Of a stretch of 64,000 nt of DNA, positions 7,435-20,960 are shown piece after piece (positions within the stretch are counted from its first letter, which is position 1; each line of letters starts with the position of its first letter). The notes under the pieces were generated by a model. It was not told the origin of the DNA. It did not search any database and saw only the letters and a program-made list of their open reading frames with translations. The position numbers were made by a program, and so were the translations under genes. The DNA comes from Streptomyces sp. 840.1 (GTDB lineage Bacteria > Actinomycetota > Actinomycetes > Streptomycetales > Streptomycetaceae), in the NCBI RefSeq assembly GCF_003751445.1, contig NZ_RJUU01000003.1, forward strand, positions 434,001 to 498,000. Reading direction: 5' to 3'.

Positions 7435-8907
7435 TCAGGCAGGGGGCGCCACCGGTTCGCGGTCCCCCGTGGCCGGCCGGGCCGCCAGGAACTCCACCAC
7501 GGCCAGGAGGAACAGCAGGCACAACGCGATGGCGAGGACCACCCAGCCGGTGGGGTGCGACCACAGCAGGTACACGAGCAGCGAGGCGGCCACCAGCACC
7601 CAGGTGATCCAGGTGCGCCGGCGACGTACGAAGGGGCCCACGGGCCCGGTGCGCAGTCCCGCACCGTCGGCGGTGGAGCGGACGGCCGTGATGCCGTTGA
7701 CCCACAGTCCGCGTACAAGACCGGCGCGCCGGCCCGGACCCGTGAGCCAGGCGGCCAGGGCGATGACGACGCCGACGGCGACGGCGACGGCCATCCGGAC
7801 GGTGGTCTGCAGGAAGTGGGTCATGGCGTCGTAGACGGCGCCCGCCGCGCCCTGCGAGACGTCGGCGGGCAGGGCGTCCAGGTAGACCACCCGGAAGACC
7901 CGCAGGCCGATGCCGAGGAGTCCGGCGGCGACAGCGGCGCCGAGGCATCCCGCGACCAGGGCCCGGCGGCGCCGTACCGCGAGCAGTACCCCGGCGGCGA
8001 TGAGGAGGACCGCGATCACCGGGAGCCAGTTGCCGAGGAACTGCAGGACCCGCACATACGTCTTGACCTTGCCGATGTCCTCGGACCTGATGAGCGTGAT
8101 GTCGGTGTGGATCTCGGGGATCCGTCCGGCCGCCGTCAGACCCGCGTCGACCAGGCGTTGCTCGACCCGGTCGACCACGGGGGCGAGATCGAGCGTGACC
8201 GCGTCGTTGGTCAGCTCGACGGCTCCGCCGCCCTTGCCGGTCAGCGCCTTGTTCACGGCGCTGTGGGCCCGGCGGTTGGCCTCGGTCCAGACCGTCTCGA
8301 AGGCGTCCGAGGCCACGACCGCCCGCGCCTTGTCGTGCACGAAGCTGCGGAGTGCGCCCTCCAGCGAGTCGCCGAGCGGTCCGAGCGCCTTTTCCAGGCG
8401 GGGCCGGTCCGCGGGTGCCACGTCCGCGAGGAGGGCCGAGAGGTCGATCCTGGTCATGAGCGCGTCGGTGACCCGCCCGGCCACGGCGTCCTGGACGTCG
8501 GCGTCGGCGGCCAGGGGCGCGACCGTGTCCACGTAACGGCCGGTGTCGCCCACTTGGTCGGCGGCCCAGGCTGCGACGACGGACAGTGGGGCGAGGAGAC
8601 ATCCCACCGTGATGAGCACCGCGGCGAGGAAGGACCGGCCGCGGTGCCGGGGCGGCCCGGCACGCTCGCGTTCGAGTGCGGCCACCCTCGTACGCAGGCC
8701 TTCGAGTTCCGCCTGCTGCGACCGCTCCGGCTCTCCGGAGCCGTCGTCGCCACGTGCGCTTCCGTCCTCCACCCTGCCCCCGTCCCAGTCCCAGTCCCCT
8801 GCCCGGCCGGGCTCGCCCTCTGTCTGTCTGTCTGTCTGTCTGTCTGTCAGGGAACGGTCTGCGACCGGCGGGCGCGAGCGGGACTGGACCATTCGGGGCA
8901 ACGGCAC
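7435..8907 (-). CDS. Multi-pass membrane protein, function unknown
   Basis: Up to 490 residues; I do not recognise a characterised family. After a charged N-terminus with a short coiled-coil-like stretch (ELEGLRTRVAALERER) comes one transmembrane helix (FLAAVLITVGCLLAPLSVVA), then about 170 extracytoplasmic residues rich in Ala and Asp, then five further hydrophobic helices, among them LPVIAVLLIAAGVLLAV and LLVYLLWSHPTGWVVLAIAL near the C-terminus. The start is uncertain. GTG 8907 and ATG 8892 put a (TGTC)7 tract inside the coding region (reading TDRQTDRQT); GTG 8772 would leave the tract in the leader. It lies upstream of the DUF389 gene on the same strand and probably shares its transcript. 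Confidence 0.75.
   Translation of the reverse strand: MPLPRMVQSRSRPPVADRSLTDRQTDRQTEGEPGRAGDWDWDGGRVEDGSARGDDGSGEPERSQQAELEGLRTRVAALERERAGPPRHRGRSFLAAVLITVGCLLAPLSVVAAWAADQVGDTGRYVDTVAPLAADADVQDAVAGRVTDALMTRIDLSALLADVAPADRPRLEKALGPLGDSLEGALRSFVHDKARAVVASDAFETVWTEANRRAHSAVNKALTGKGGGAVELTNDAVTLDLAPVVDRVEQRLVDAGLTAAGRIPEIHTDITLIRSEDIGKVKTYVRVLQFLGNWLPVIAVLLIAAGVLLAVRRRRALVAGCLGAAVAAGLLGIGLRVFRVVYLDALPADVSQGAAGAVYDAMTHFLQTTVRMAVAVAVGVVIALAAWLTGPGRRAGLVRGLWVNGITAVRSTADGAGLRTGPVGPFVRRRRTWITWVLVAASLLVYLLWSHPTGWVVLAIALCLLFLLAVVEFLAARPATGDREPVAPPA
8819..8848. repeat. Tetranucleotide microsatellite, 7.5 copies of TGTC
   Basis: Seven perfect TGTC units at 8821-8848 preceded by TC. Because the unit is four bases, gain or loss of one copy would shift the frame of any protein starting upstream (GTG 8907 or ATG 8892) or alter leader length if translation starts at GTG 8772. 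Such tracts are uncommon in Streptomyces. Confidence 0.95.
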
Positions 8908-9188
8908 TTCACAACGCAGCCGTCATGACGACACCGCCGGTCGTTCCGGGCGTCAGGTACGTGGGGGACGCGGGAAGCGGTCCGGCGTCGTGAGGCCGAT
9001 GCGTGCCGTGTTCGCGCGGGCGGTGTCCCGGCTGGGCGGGCCGCCACTCGGGCGAAGGTTCGCCGGACGGCCCCTGAGCCACCCGGCGCACCCGCTCCCG
9101 ATCGCCTTCCCGGGACCTTGTAATGCCCAAGTAACGGCGCCCTTCTAGCGTCCGGACTCCCCCGTACCGTTCCTGGAGGAGCATCCCG

Positions 9189-11750
9189 ATGCACCTGTCC
9201 CGATCGCCCCGGCGCAGAACCGCCGCATGGGCGGCCGCAGCGCTCACCGTCACGGGCCTGCTGATCGGTCCACCGTCCGCGGCCGCGGCCACCGGGGCCA
9301 CCGCCCCGGTCGACGCCGCCCTGCTCAACGCCGTGGACGGGGGCGGCGAGGCGTCGTTCTTCGTCGTCCTCAAGGACAAGGCCGACCTGTCGCCCGCCAA
9401 GGGCAAGCGCGCCCACGCGGCGAAGGCGAAGTCGGCGTTCACCGAGCTGAAGGCGAAGGCGCAGACCAGCCAGCGCTCGCTCAACTCCTTCCTCGACAAG
9501 AAGAAGGCCGGCCACCAGGACTTCTGGATCGCCAACACCGTCAGGGTCACCGGTGACGAGAACCTCGTCGAGGAGCTCTCGAAGCGCTCCGACGTCGCGC
9601 AGATCGTCAAGGAACAGCACTACAAGCTCGACGACATCGAGAACCGGCCCTCCGAGGCCGAGACGAACGCGGCCGTCAAGGCGGCCTCGAAGGCCGCCGC
9701 CACCGACGAGGACGGCGCGCCCGAGTGGGGCGTCAAGGACATCAAGGCCGACCAGGTCTGGGACGAGTACCAGGACCGCGGCGAGGGCATAGTCATCGCC
9801 GACCTCGACTCCGGCGTTCAGTACGACCACCCGGACCTGGTAGGCAACTACCGGGGCAACAACGGCGACGGCTCCTTCACGCACGACTACAACTGGTTCG
9901 ACGCCAGCGGTCAGTGCCCCACGAGCGCCCCGTGCGACAACAACGGGCACGGCACGCACACCATGGGCACGATGGTCGGCAAGGGCGGCGTCGGCGTCGC
10001 CCCCGGCGCGACCTGGATCGCCACGAAGGGCTGCGAGACCGACTCCTGCTCGGACGCCTCGCTGCTCGCGGCCGGTCAGTGGATCCTCGCGCCGACCGAC
10101 CACAACGGCAAGAACCCGCGCCCGGACCTCGCCCCGAACATCGTCAACAACTCCTGGGGCGGCGGAAACACCACGTTCTACCAGGACACAATCGAGGCGT
10201 GGAACGCGGCGGGCATCTTCGAGGCGTTCGCGGCCGGCAACGCCGGTGACGGCTCCACCTGCTCGACCTCGGAGGCACCCGGTGCGCAGGCTCCGTCCTA
10301 CGGCGTCGGCGCGTACGACTCGGCCGGGAAGATCGCGAAGTTCTCCGGCTTCGGCCCCTCGCTCGTCGACGGCTCCATGAAGCCGAACATCTCGGCCCCG
10401 GGCGTCGACGTCCGCTCCACCTGGCCGGGCAGCACGTACAACACCATCTCCGGTACGTCGATGGCGACTCCGCACGTCTCCGGGGCGGTGGCGCTGCTGT
10501 GGTCGGCGGCCCCGTCGCTCATCGGTGACATCGATGCCACCCGTGCCCTGCTCAACGAGGGTGCGAGCGACGTCGACGACACGCACTGCGGCGGCACCGC
10601 CGGCGCCAACAACGTCTGGGGCGAGGGCAAGCTCGACATCTACTCCTCCGTCGAGAAGGCGCCGCACAGCGCCGGCACCGTGACCGGCAAGGTCACCGAC
10701 AAGGCCGCCGGCACCGCTCTGTCCGGCCTCTCCGTCCAGGCCACCGACGCCGCGGGCACCACGCGCACCACGCAGACCACCACGAGCGGTGACTACCGCC
10801 TGACCCTGTCGGCCGGCACGTACTCCTTCACGGTGAGCGGCTACGGCTTCGCGACCTCCACCGTCTCCGGTGTCGAGGTCACCGAGAGCGAGGACCTCAC
10901 CCAGGACTTCGGGCTCGACGCCGTCGCCTCGCACCAGGTCTCCGGCACGGTCAAGGACGTCCAGGGCCGCCCGCTGGTCAAGGCCACCGTCGAGGTCTCC
11001 GGTACGCCGGTGAAGCCCGTCACCACCGGCACCGACGGCACGTTCACCCTGCCGGCGGTCGCCGTCGGCCGCTACACGCTGACCGTGACGCCCGCCGCCC
11101 CGGTGCTCTGCAACGGTGTGTACGCCGAGTCCGTCGAGGTGGCCGGCGACACGACGGAGAAGATCAAGCTCCCCGTCCGCACCGACGCCTACGGCCACAC
11201 CTGCACCCCGGCCACGTACTCCTGGGTCAAGGGCACCAAGAACGTGACGCTCAGCGGTGACGAGGACGCCACGACGATCTCGCTGCCGTTCCCGGTGGAG
11301 CTGTACGGCGTTCCGTACACCAGCGCCTCCGTCACCACGAACGGCCTGGTCAACTTCATGGAGCCGCGCCTCGGTGATTACAGCAACGTCGCGCTGCCGT
11401 CCGTCGCCAAGCCCAACGGCACCGTCGCCGCCCTCTGGGACGACCTGATCCTGGACAAGAAGTCCAGCGTTCAGACCGCCACCAAGGGCGATGTGGGCCG
11501 CCGTACGTTCGCCGTCGTGTGGAACAACGCCGCCTACGCGGACGGTTCGGGCGACCGCGCCACCTTCGAGGCCGTCTTCGACGAGACCACCGGCGCCATC
11601 ACGCTCCAGTACAAGACGGTCGACGACCGGGGCGTCGGCGCGACGGTCGGCATCGAGAACCAGACCGGCGTCGACGCGCTCCAGTACTCGTACAACCAGC
11701 CGGTGCTGACCGCCGGTTCCGCCGTTCGTATCGCGCCGGAAGGCAAGTAA
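9189..11750 (+). CDS. Secreted S8 (subtilisin-family) serine peptidase with C-terminal beta domains
   Basis: An 853-residue exported protease. The signal peptide is basic then hydrophobic (RSPRRRTAAWAAAALTV) with a cleavage region near PPSAAAA. A propeptide-like segment follows (residues 40-150). The catalytic triad is in DLDSGVQYDHPDL (Asp), NNGHGTHTMGTM (His) and ISGTSMATPHVSG (Ser), with the oxyanion Asn in NNSWGGG. After residue 490 come two carboxypeptidase-regulatory-like repeats (GTVTGKVTDKAAG, HQVSGTVKDVQG) and a beta-rich C-terminal module. The overall plan resembles bacillopeptidase F. The ribosome-binding site is GGAGGAG, eight bases before ATG. Its TAA shares one base with the ATG of the next gene, so the two are translationally coupled. 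Confidence 0.93.
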   Translation: MHLSRSPRRRTAAWAAAALTVTGLLIGPPSAAAATGATAPVDAALLNAVDGGGEASFFVVLKDKADLSPAKGKRAHAAKAKSAFTELKAKAQTSQRSLNSFLDKKKAGHQDFWIANTVRVTGDENLVEELSKRSDVAQIVKEQHYKLDDIENRPSEAETNAAVKAASKAAATDEDGAPEWGVKDIKADQVWDEYQDRGEGIVIADLDSGVQYDHPDLVGNYRGNNGDGSFTHDYNWFDASGQCPTSAPCDNNGHGTHTMGTMVGKGGVGVAPGATWIATKGCETDSCSDASLLAAGQWILAPTDHNGKNPRPDLAPNIVNNSWGGGNTTFYQDTIEAWNAAGIFEAFAAGNAGDGSTCSTSEAPGAQAPSYGVGAYDSAGKIAKFSGFGPSLVDGSMKPNISAPGVDVRSTWPGSTYNTISGTSMATPHVSGAVALLWSAAPSLIGDIDATRALLNEGASDVDDTHCGGTAGANNVWGEGKLDIYSSVEKAPHSAGTVTGKVTDKAAGTALSGLSVQATDAAGTTRTTQTTTSGDYRLTLSAGTYSFTVSGYGFATSTVSGVEVTESEDLTQDFGLDAVASHQVSGTVKDVQGRPLVKATVEVSGTPVKPVTTGTDGTFTLPAVAVGRYTLTVTPAAPVLCNGVYAESVEVAGDTTEKIKLPVRTDAYGHTCTPATYSWVKGTKNVTLSGDEDATTISLPFPVELYGVPYTSASVTTNGLVNFMEPRLGDYSNVALPSVAKPNGTVAALWDDLILDKKSSVQTATKGDVGRRTFAVVWNNAAYADGSGDRATFEAVFDETTGAITLQYKTVDDRGVGATVGIENQTGVDALQYSYNQPVLTAGSAVRIAPEGK

Positions 11751-14688
11751 TGAGAACCCACGCCCCGCGGCGGGCCCTGCGGCTCGCCTCCACCCTCGTC
11801 GCGGCCGGTCTCGCACTGACCGCGGCCCCGCACGCGCTGGCCTCCGACAGCTCCTCCCCGGCGATGCGCCTCACCGCCGCCCAGGCGAAGCAGCTGGCCG
11901 CGCACGCCAACGTCGACGTGTACGGCGACGGGACGGCGGCCCAGGACAGTACACCGGACGACGCCGCCACGGGCCACGGCAGCTCCCTCCAGGGCGCGCC
12001 CGCGAAGGCCGCGCCGAAGGCGGCGAGCGGCACCGATGCCACGGACACCCCCGTCACCTTCACCAAGAAGTCCGCGCTGGACGGGGTACGCGGACTGGGC
12101 GCCACCGTGCCGGCCGGCTCGCACGGCTACTTCACCGTGCACAGCCTCGCCTCCATCCAGCTCCACAAGGCCGACGGCTCCACCGCCTGGTCCCGCAACA
12201 GCGACTCGCTGTACGCGGACTGGAAGATCAAGAACCTCCGGCCCTGGCAGACCGAGTTCTACCCGGCCCGGGTCCAGATGGGCTACGACGCGGTCAGCCC
12301 GTTCTCGCCCTACTCCGACCAGGGCTACGACACCGGCGACTTCACCGGCGACGGCGTCCCGGACCTCGTCTTCTCGGCGAGCGTGGGCATGAACCCGTCG
12401 ACCGGCGTCACCATCCCGGGCTCCACCTTGACCTCCGGCACGGTGGTGACCATCCTGGACGGCGCCTCCGGGAACACGCTCTGGTCGAAGGTGTACGCCT
12501 ACGCCGGTCAGATCAAGGTCGTCGACGGGACACTGCTGGTCGCGGACTCCCCGCAGCTGAACGTCAGGCCGCCAGCCGGCGCGACGGGCACCCTGTCCGG
12601 CACCCGCTTCTCGTACGCCGACGGCGCTCTGACTCCGTCCTCGACGTGGACGTACGACACGAAGGAGACAGTGGAGGCCACGTGGGGCGCGCTCGAGGAC
12701 GCCGGCAACGGTGAGGTCGCGGCCTCCTGGAACCTGCACAAGAGCGACACGGCCGCGGCCCGGGGCCGCACCCTGGTCCTGGACACCGCCGACGGATCCG
12801 TCGTCTGGCAGAAGGACAGCGAGCTGTACGGGCGTCAGCTGCACCTGGACGCCGCCCGGGGACGGATCGTGGCCCTGGAGCAGGCGGACAGCACGGACGC
12901 CGTGCGGTACCAGATCGCCTCGTACGACCTGGTCAGCGGCAAGCGCATCACCCTGGACACCCGGATCAACGCGTTCCCGACCGCCATGGCCATCGGTGAC
13001 GTGACCTCGGGCGGCGGCACCGAGTACGCGGTCAGCGAGTCGACCCTCGACTACGACCTGTTCCTGAACGCCGGCACCATCCGCGTCCTGAGCGGCTCGG
13101 ACGGGGCCACGGTCCGGTGGACGCACACCACCAAGCGGGCGCCCGGCAACTCGAGGAACGCGCCGGCCACCTGGCACCTGGACGTCGTCGGCGGCAGACT
13201 GATCGCCGCTGCGCAGGACGACACGGACAGCGAACGGGCCGAGAACATCGGCAGCCTGCGATACGGCTCGCTGACGGCGTTCGACGCCAAGGGGAAGATC
13301 GCCTGGCGGCAGGCAGGGCTGAACGCCTCGCCGATGTTCCAGCAGCCGTACCGCTCCGGTGGCGCCGACTACGTGCGGACCATCGACCCGCAGCAGAACA
13401 TCCACGAGTACAAGGTGGGCAACGGCAAGCAGCAGAGTCTGACACCGCTCCAGGCAGACCTGAACTACGCCCAGGCCGCCGACCTGGACGGCGACAAGAA
13501 GCCGGACGTGGTCGCGGGCGGCACCTCGGACGGTGTGTGGGCGTGGTCGGGCCCGTCGCTGGTCAAGGGCGCGCCCAAGCAGCTCTGGAAGACCACGGTG
13601 CCGGGCGCCGTGCTCAGCGTCCAGACCGGTGACGTGACCGGCGACAAGACGCCCGAGGTCATCGTCGCCGCGGAGACGGCGGTGGTCGTGCTCGACGGCA
13701 CCACCGGCAAGATCCTCACGACCATCGACGGCGGCGGGCAGTACGTACGCTCCGTCACGGTCGCGGACACCGACGGCAAGGGCAAGGCCGAAATCCTGGT
13801 GCCGACCGACGCGCTGCGTGTCTACAACGGCAACGGCAAGGCGCTGTGGACGTACTCGGCCCCGCGGACGCGGGCGACGTGTACTTCTCCGACACCACGA
13901 CCGGTGACGGCCAGGTGTACACGCAGTACACCTCCGAGAACGCCCTGGCCCTGCCCGACGCCGCCGAGAACGGTGTCGCGCTCGACGGCGCGAAGGGCAC
14001 CGTGCGCTGGACCGCCGACCCGAAGGCCCCTGCCAAGGCCGTCGACGGGAAGCTGCACGGCGCGCTCCTGGACCACGCCGTCTTCGCATCGCCGAAGATC
14101 CCCTACGCGGACGGGCACGCGGTCGTCTACACCTGGATGGCGCTGACCGATCCCACCACGTCGGGCGACATCTCCACCGCCACCCCGCACGTCGTCACGG
14201 AGATCCGTGACGGGCGCACCGGCGAGCTGCTGCACAGCGCCGTGAACGGCAGCCCGTGGTCGCACGGCAACTTCTTCATCGACGGCAAGGGCGACCCGCT
14301 GTACGCCATCAGCTTCGCCACCATCCGCGGCTACGGCGCCGGCGGCCAGGACACCAGCGCCTCGATCCTGGCGCCGCTGCGAACCGCCCAGTTCATCACC
14401 GGGCCCGGCGGCCGGAAGCTGGTGGCCGGCGGCATGGAGGGCGGCGTGGGCGTGTGGGACCCCTCGGTCCTCACCTCGGACGCGTCCTTCCAGTCCGGTG
14501 TCGGCAGCGCGTCCCTGATGGGCGGCCGCAACTACCTCGCGGCCGACCTCGACGGCGACGGCGTGGACGACATGGTCTCGCTGAACTTCGACGACCACGG
14601 CAACAACCGGATGGCGGAGGAACTGGGCGGCGGGGTGCTGTCCCTGAACGACGCCGCCCGCCGACTGGCGGTGTACACCCTGTCCTGA
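11750..14688 (+). pseudogene. Secreted VCBS/FG-GAP-type protein, disrupted by a one-base deletion
   Basis: An exported beta-propeller-like protein (signal peptide ending near APHALAS) with calcium-type repeats such as TGDFTGDGVPDLVFS, AADLDGDKKPDVVAG, TGDVTGDKTPEVIVA and AADLDGDGVDDMVSL. Restored, it would be about 979 residues. The frame breaks at about 13860-13863: up to there it reads KALWTYSAP, and the continuation ADAGDVYFSDTT lies in the -1 frame. One extra C in the CCCC run restores an uninterrupted protein. The nominal upstream frame runs on to 14146 as non-protein-like sequence. The cause may be a real mutation or a sequencing error in a C-run. The start overlaps the protease stop by one base (TAATG). 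Confidence 0.82.
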
Positions 14689-14744
14689 CGGCTCCACAGG
14701 GTTCGTGCGGCACCATGCCGAGACGGCCCGCAAGCGCCTGACCA

Positions 14745-14778
14745 CTGAGGACCCCCGGCGGCGGCCGGGGGTCCTCAG
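14745..14778 (+). terminator. Strong hairpin terminator
   Basis: CTGAGGACCCCCGG (14745-14758) pairs perfectly with CCGGGGGTCCTCAG (14765-14778) across a six-base loop. It closes the protease/VCBS transcription unit and rules out start codons for the next gene upstream of 14778. Confidence 0.85.
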
Positions 14779-14803
14779 CATGCTCGGTTACAGTTGCGCC
14801 CTC

Positions 14804-18187
<3,384 letters not shown>

Positions 18188-18220
18188 AGCCGGGAGCCCC
18201 GGCGCTCACCCCTGGCGGCC

Positions 18221-19879
18221 TCAGGCGGGGAGCCGCTCCAGCAGGGCGGCGAAGTCCGTGCCCGGCGCGAGGGTGCCGAACGCCAGGCCCCGGTCCCCGT
18301 CCAGCCTGGACGCGCAGAAGGCGTCCGCCACCGGCGCCGGTGCGTGCCGGACGAGGAGGGAGCCCTGGAGCACGAGCGCGGCGCGTTCGATGAGGCGGCG
18401 GGCGCGCAGCGGGGCGTCCTCGGTGAGGACGAGCTCGCCGCGCAGTTCCCGCCAGGCGGCGTCCAGTCGCCGGTCGGCGCCGGCAGCGGCGTCGATCTCG
18501 GTGTGGAAGGCCTCGAAGGACTCGGGCTCCCGCGCCAGCGCCCGCAGCAGGTCGAGGGCGTTGACGTTGCCGGAGCCCTCCCAGATGCCGTTGAGCGGGG
18601 CCTCCCGGTACAGGCGCGGCATCCCGGACTCCTCGACGTATCCGTTGCCGCCGAGGCATTCCAGCGCCTCGGCCACCGCGACGGGCTGGCGCTTGCACAC
18701 CCAGTACTTGGCCACGGCGGTGGCGAGCCGCAGGAACGCGCGCTCCCCGCTGTCGCCCCGCTGCGCCCGGTCGGCGGCGCCGGCCAGGCGCAGCGCCAGG
18801 GTGGTGGCGGCCTCGGACTCCACGGAGAGGTCACCGAGGACGTTGCGCATCAGGGGCTGGTCGATCAGCTTCGCGCCGAACACCGAGCGGTGGCGGGCGT
18901 GGTGGGCGGCCTGGGCGAGGGCGGCGCGGGTGCCGGCGGCGGAGCCCAGGACGCAGTCCAGGCGCGTCATGGTGACCATGTCGATGATGGTGCGTACGCC
19001 CTTGCCCTCGGCGCCGACGAGCCAGGCCACCGTGTCGTCGAACTCGGGCTCGCTGCTGGCGTTGGCGCGGTTGCCGAGCTTGTCCTTGAGCCGCTGGATG
19101 CGGAAGGTGTTGCGGCTGCCGTCCGGCAGTACGCGTGGCACCAGGAAGCAGGAGAGCCCGCCGGGCGACTGGGCGAGCACGAGGAAGAGGTCGTTCATCG
19201 GCGCGCTGGTGAACCACTTGTGTCCGCGCAGCCGCCAGGTCCCGTCGGGCGCTTCGGTGGCCGCCGTGGTGTTGGCCCGTACGTCGGTGCCGCCCTGCTT
19301 CTCCGTCATGCCCATCCCGGCGAGCAGGCCGGGCTTCTCGGCCGGGGTGCGCAGGCCGGACTCGTAGACCCGGCTCGTGAGCAGCGGCTCGTACGTCTTG
19401 GCCAGGTCGGGTGCGTGGCGCAGCGCCGGGACGACCGCGTACGTCATGGAGACCGGGCACAGGTGCCCCGGCTCCAGCGTGGTCATCAGCATGAAGCCGG
19501 CGGCGCGGGCCACGTGGGCGCCCGGACGCTCGTCGGCCCAGGCCGCGCCGGCCAGGCCCGCGCCCACGGAGGTGTCCATCAGGTGGTGGTAGGCGGGGTG
19601 GAACTCGACCTCGTCGACGCGGTGTCCGTAGCGGTCGTGGGTACGCAGTACGGGTTCGTGGTCATTGGCCTGGTCGGCCCAGCCCTGTGCCTCCTCGCCG
19701 CCGACGAGACGGCCGATGCGGTGCAGTTCCCCGATGTGCCACTGGGCGCCCTCACGGCGCACGCCCTCCAGCAGGACGGCGTCGTCCGCGACGTCATGGC
19801 CGGTCAACGGCGGTGCCTGGTTAGTCACTTCGTGGGTCAGTGCGGTGGGGTGGCTGCGGGGGGCGTCGGTCGTGGGCAC
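18221..19879 (-). CDS. aidB: AidB-like acyl-CoA dehydrogenase family protein
   Basis: A 552-residue flavoprotein of the acyl-CoA dehydrogenase superfamily. GMGMTEKQGGTDVRANTT and GHKWFTSAPMNDLFLVLAQ are FAD-binding regions of the AidB branch, and CLGGNGYVEESGMPRLYREAPLNGIWEGSGNV is nearly diagnostic for it. The C-terminal extension beyond a normal acyl-CoA dehydrogenase (about 380 residues) is also AidB-like. In E. coli AidB binds DNA and is part of the adaptive response to alkylation; its reaction is unclear. A role in fatty-acyl metabolism is equally possible here. It lies 60 bases after a TetR gene on the same strand, which probably co-transcribes with it or regulates it. Confidence 0.87.
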   Translation of the reverse strand: MPTTDAPRSHPTALTHEVTNQAPPLTGHDVADDAVLLEGVRREGAQWHIGELHRIGRLVGGEEAQGWADQANDHEPVLRTHDRYGHRVDEVEFHPAYHHLMDTSVGAGLAGAAWADERPGAHVARAAGFMLMTTLEPGHLCPVSMTYAVVPALRHAPDLAKTYEPLLTSRVYESGLRTPAEKPGLLAGMGMTEKQGGTDVRANTTAATEAPDGTWRLRGHKWFTSAPMNDLFLVLAQSPGGLSCFLVPRVLPDGSRNTFRIQRLKDKLGNRANASSEPEFDDTVAWLVGAEGKGVRTIIDMVTMTRLDCVLGSAAGTRAALAQAAHHARHRSVFGAKLIDQPLMRNVLGDLSVESEAATTLALRLAGAADRAQRGDSGERAFLRLATAVAKYWVCKRQPVAVAEALECLGGNGYVEESGMPRLYREAPLNGIWEGSGNVNALDLLRALAREPESFEAFHTEIDAAAGADRRLDAAWRELRGELVLTEDAPLRARRLIERAALVLQGSLLVRHAPAPVADAFCASRLDGDRGLAFGTLAPGTDFAALLERLPA

Positions 19880-19939
19880 GGTTTCCTCCGAGTGGGACGG
19901 GCGGGGCGCGGGCGGGAGACCGGAGTCGGCTCGGGCCGG

Positions 19940-20560
19940 TCAGGGCTGCTGGGGTGCGGGCGCGGCGCCGGCGCAGCGCAGTGCCATGGCGACGAGTTCG
20001 GCGAGGAGTGCCTCGGTGGCGTTCTCGTCGCGGGCGGCGAGCGGGTCGACGAGCACTTCACCGATCGCCCCGGTGAGCGCGGCGGCGGTGATCTCGCCGT
20101 TCTGGGCGGGCAGCAGGCCGGACTCGATGCCCTCGTGGACGACCTCGGCGAACAGGGCCCGGTAGCGGCGGCGGAACTCCAGGCGTTCTGCGCCGACAGC
20201 GGGTTCGGCGGGGGCGGCGAGCAGCGCGTACGCCAGCCCGCGGTTCTCCAGGGCGCGGCGGGCGAAGACCTCGACGCCGCGCCCGATGCGCCCGGCGGGG
20301 TCTCCCGGCCCCTGGAGCACTTCGCCCAGTACGTCCGCCTCGCGTCCGGCGGCGCGCCGGAACACCTCGACGGCCAGGGCCGTCTTGGACGCGAAGTGCT
20401 GGTACACCGACCCGGCCGCGATGCCCGCCGAGTCGGCGACGGCGGTCACGGACGCCTGTGACCAGCCCACTTCCGTGATCACCGAGGTGGCGCAGGTGAT
20501 CAGGTGCTCTCTGGCGGCTTCGAGGCGACTGAGTTCGGCTGGGGTCTTGCGGTAGGCCAT
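19940..20560 (-). CDS. TetR/AcrR family transcriptional regulator
   Basis: A 206-residue TetR-type repressor. The N-terminal helix-turn-helix is at about residues 20-65, with SVTAVADSAGIAAGSVYQHFASK (helices 2 and 3) followed by TALAVEVF. The ligand-binding half is helical and Ala/Glu-rich. ATG 20560 is preferred over an upstream ATG at 20596 because the family usually begins about 15-20 residues before the first helix. It is divergent from a truncated acyl-CoA ligase and upstream of the AidB-like gene, an arrangement typical of fatty-acid or lipid-responsive TetR regulators. Confidence 0.9.
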   Translation of the reverse strand: MAYRKTPAELSRLEAAREHLITCATSVITEVGWSQASVTAVADSAGIAAGSVYQHFASKTALAVEVFRRAAGREADVLGEVLQGPGDPAGRIGRGVEVFARRALENRGLAYALLAAPAEPAVGAERLEFRRRYRALFAEVVHEGIESGLLPAQNGEITAAALTGAIGEVLVDPLAARDENATEALLAELVAMALRCAGAAPAPQQP

Positions 20561-20633
20561 AAAAGAAGTGAACCACCATTCAGAGTTTCCCGCCACGATC
20601 GGTTACACCGGCCCGGCCCGTCAGGAGAACGTG

Positions 20634-20960
20634 ATGCACCTCAGTACCCTGCTGGACAGCGCCGTCCCTTCGGCCGGCGACTGCGAAGCGGTCGTCTACC
20701 GTGAGCGGCACTGGGCCTGTCGCGAGTCCACCGACGCCGCGCGCCGTGCCGCGTCCGTGCTGCGGGAGGCCGGGCTGCGGCCGGGAGACCGGCCGGCGGT
20801 GATGACGTACAACGCCCCGGCCTTCCTGTCCGCGGCGTTCGGGGCCTGGTACGCGGGCGCCACGCCGGTGCCGGTGAACCACAAGCTGCAGACCGCCGAG
20901 GTCGCGCGGCAGCTGCGGCCTGCGGGGCTCGGGCCTCCGGCCGTCCGGGTCAGGGGGTGA
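20634..20960 (+). pseudogene. Truncated AMP-binding acyl-CoA ligase (N-terminal remnant)
   Basis: Only 108 codons of a protein that is normally about 500 residues. The intact part has a good ribosome-binding site (AGGAG before ATG 20634) and reads like the N-terminus of an acyl-CoA synthetase: LREAGLRPGDRPAVMTYN, FLSAAFGAWYAGATPVPVNHKL. Homology stops around 20900-20915. The remaining codons run into the 3' end of the convergent alkyl sulfatase and stop 11 bases inside it. The AMP-binding motif, hinge and C-terminal domain are missing, so it cannot be active. It probably once formed a divergent pair with the TetR gene and lost its 3' part by deletion or insertion at this junction. Confidence 0.75.

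Noticed and set aside
6380..8602. A 740-residue minus-strand reading joining the DUF389 gene to upstream sequence
   Set aside because: The upstream half is an out-of-frame shadow of the membrane protein gene; ATG 7399 with its ribosome-binding site is the natural DUF389 start.
8847..11816. Very long open frame on the minus strand opposite the S8 protease
   Set aside because: It is a byproduct of high GC; its translation is low-complexity Gly/Arg/Val with no domain, while the plus strand has a perfect protease.
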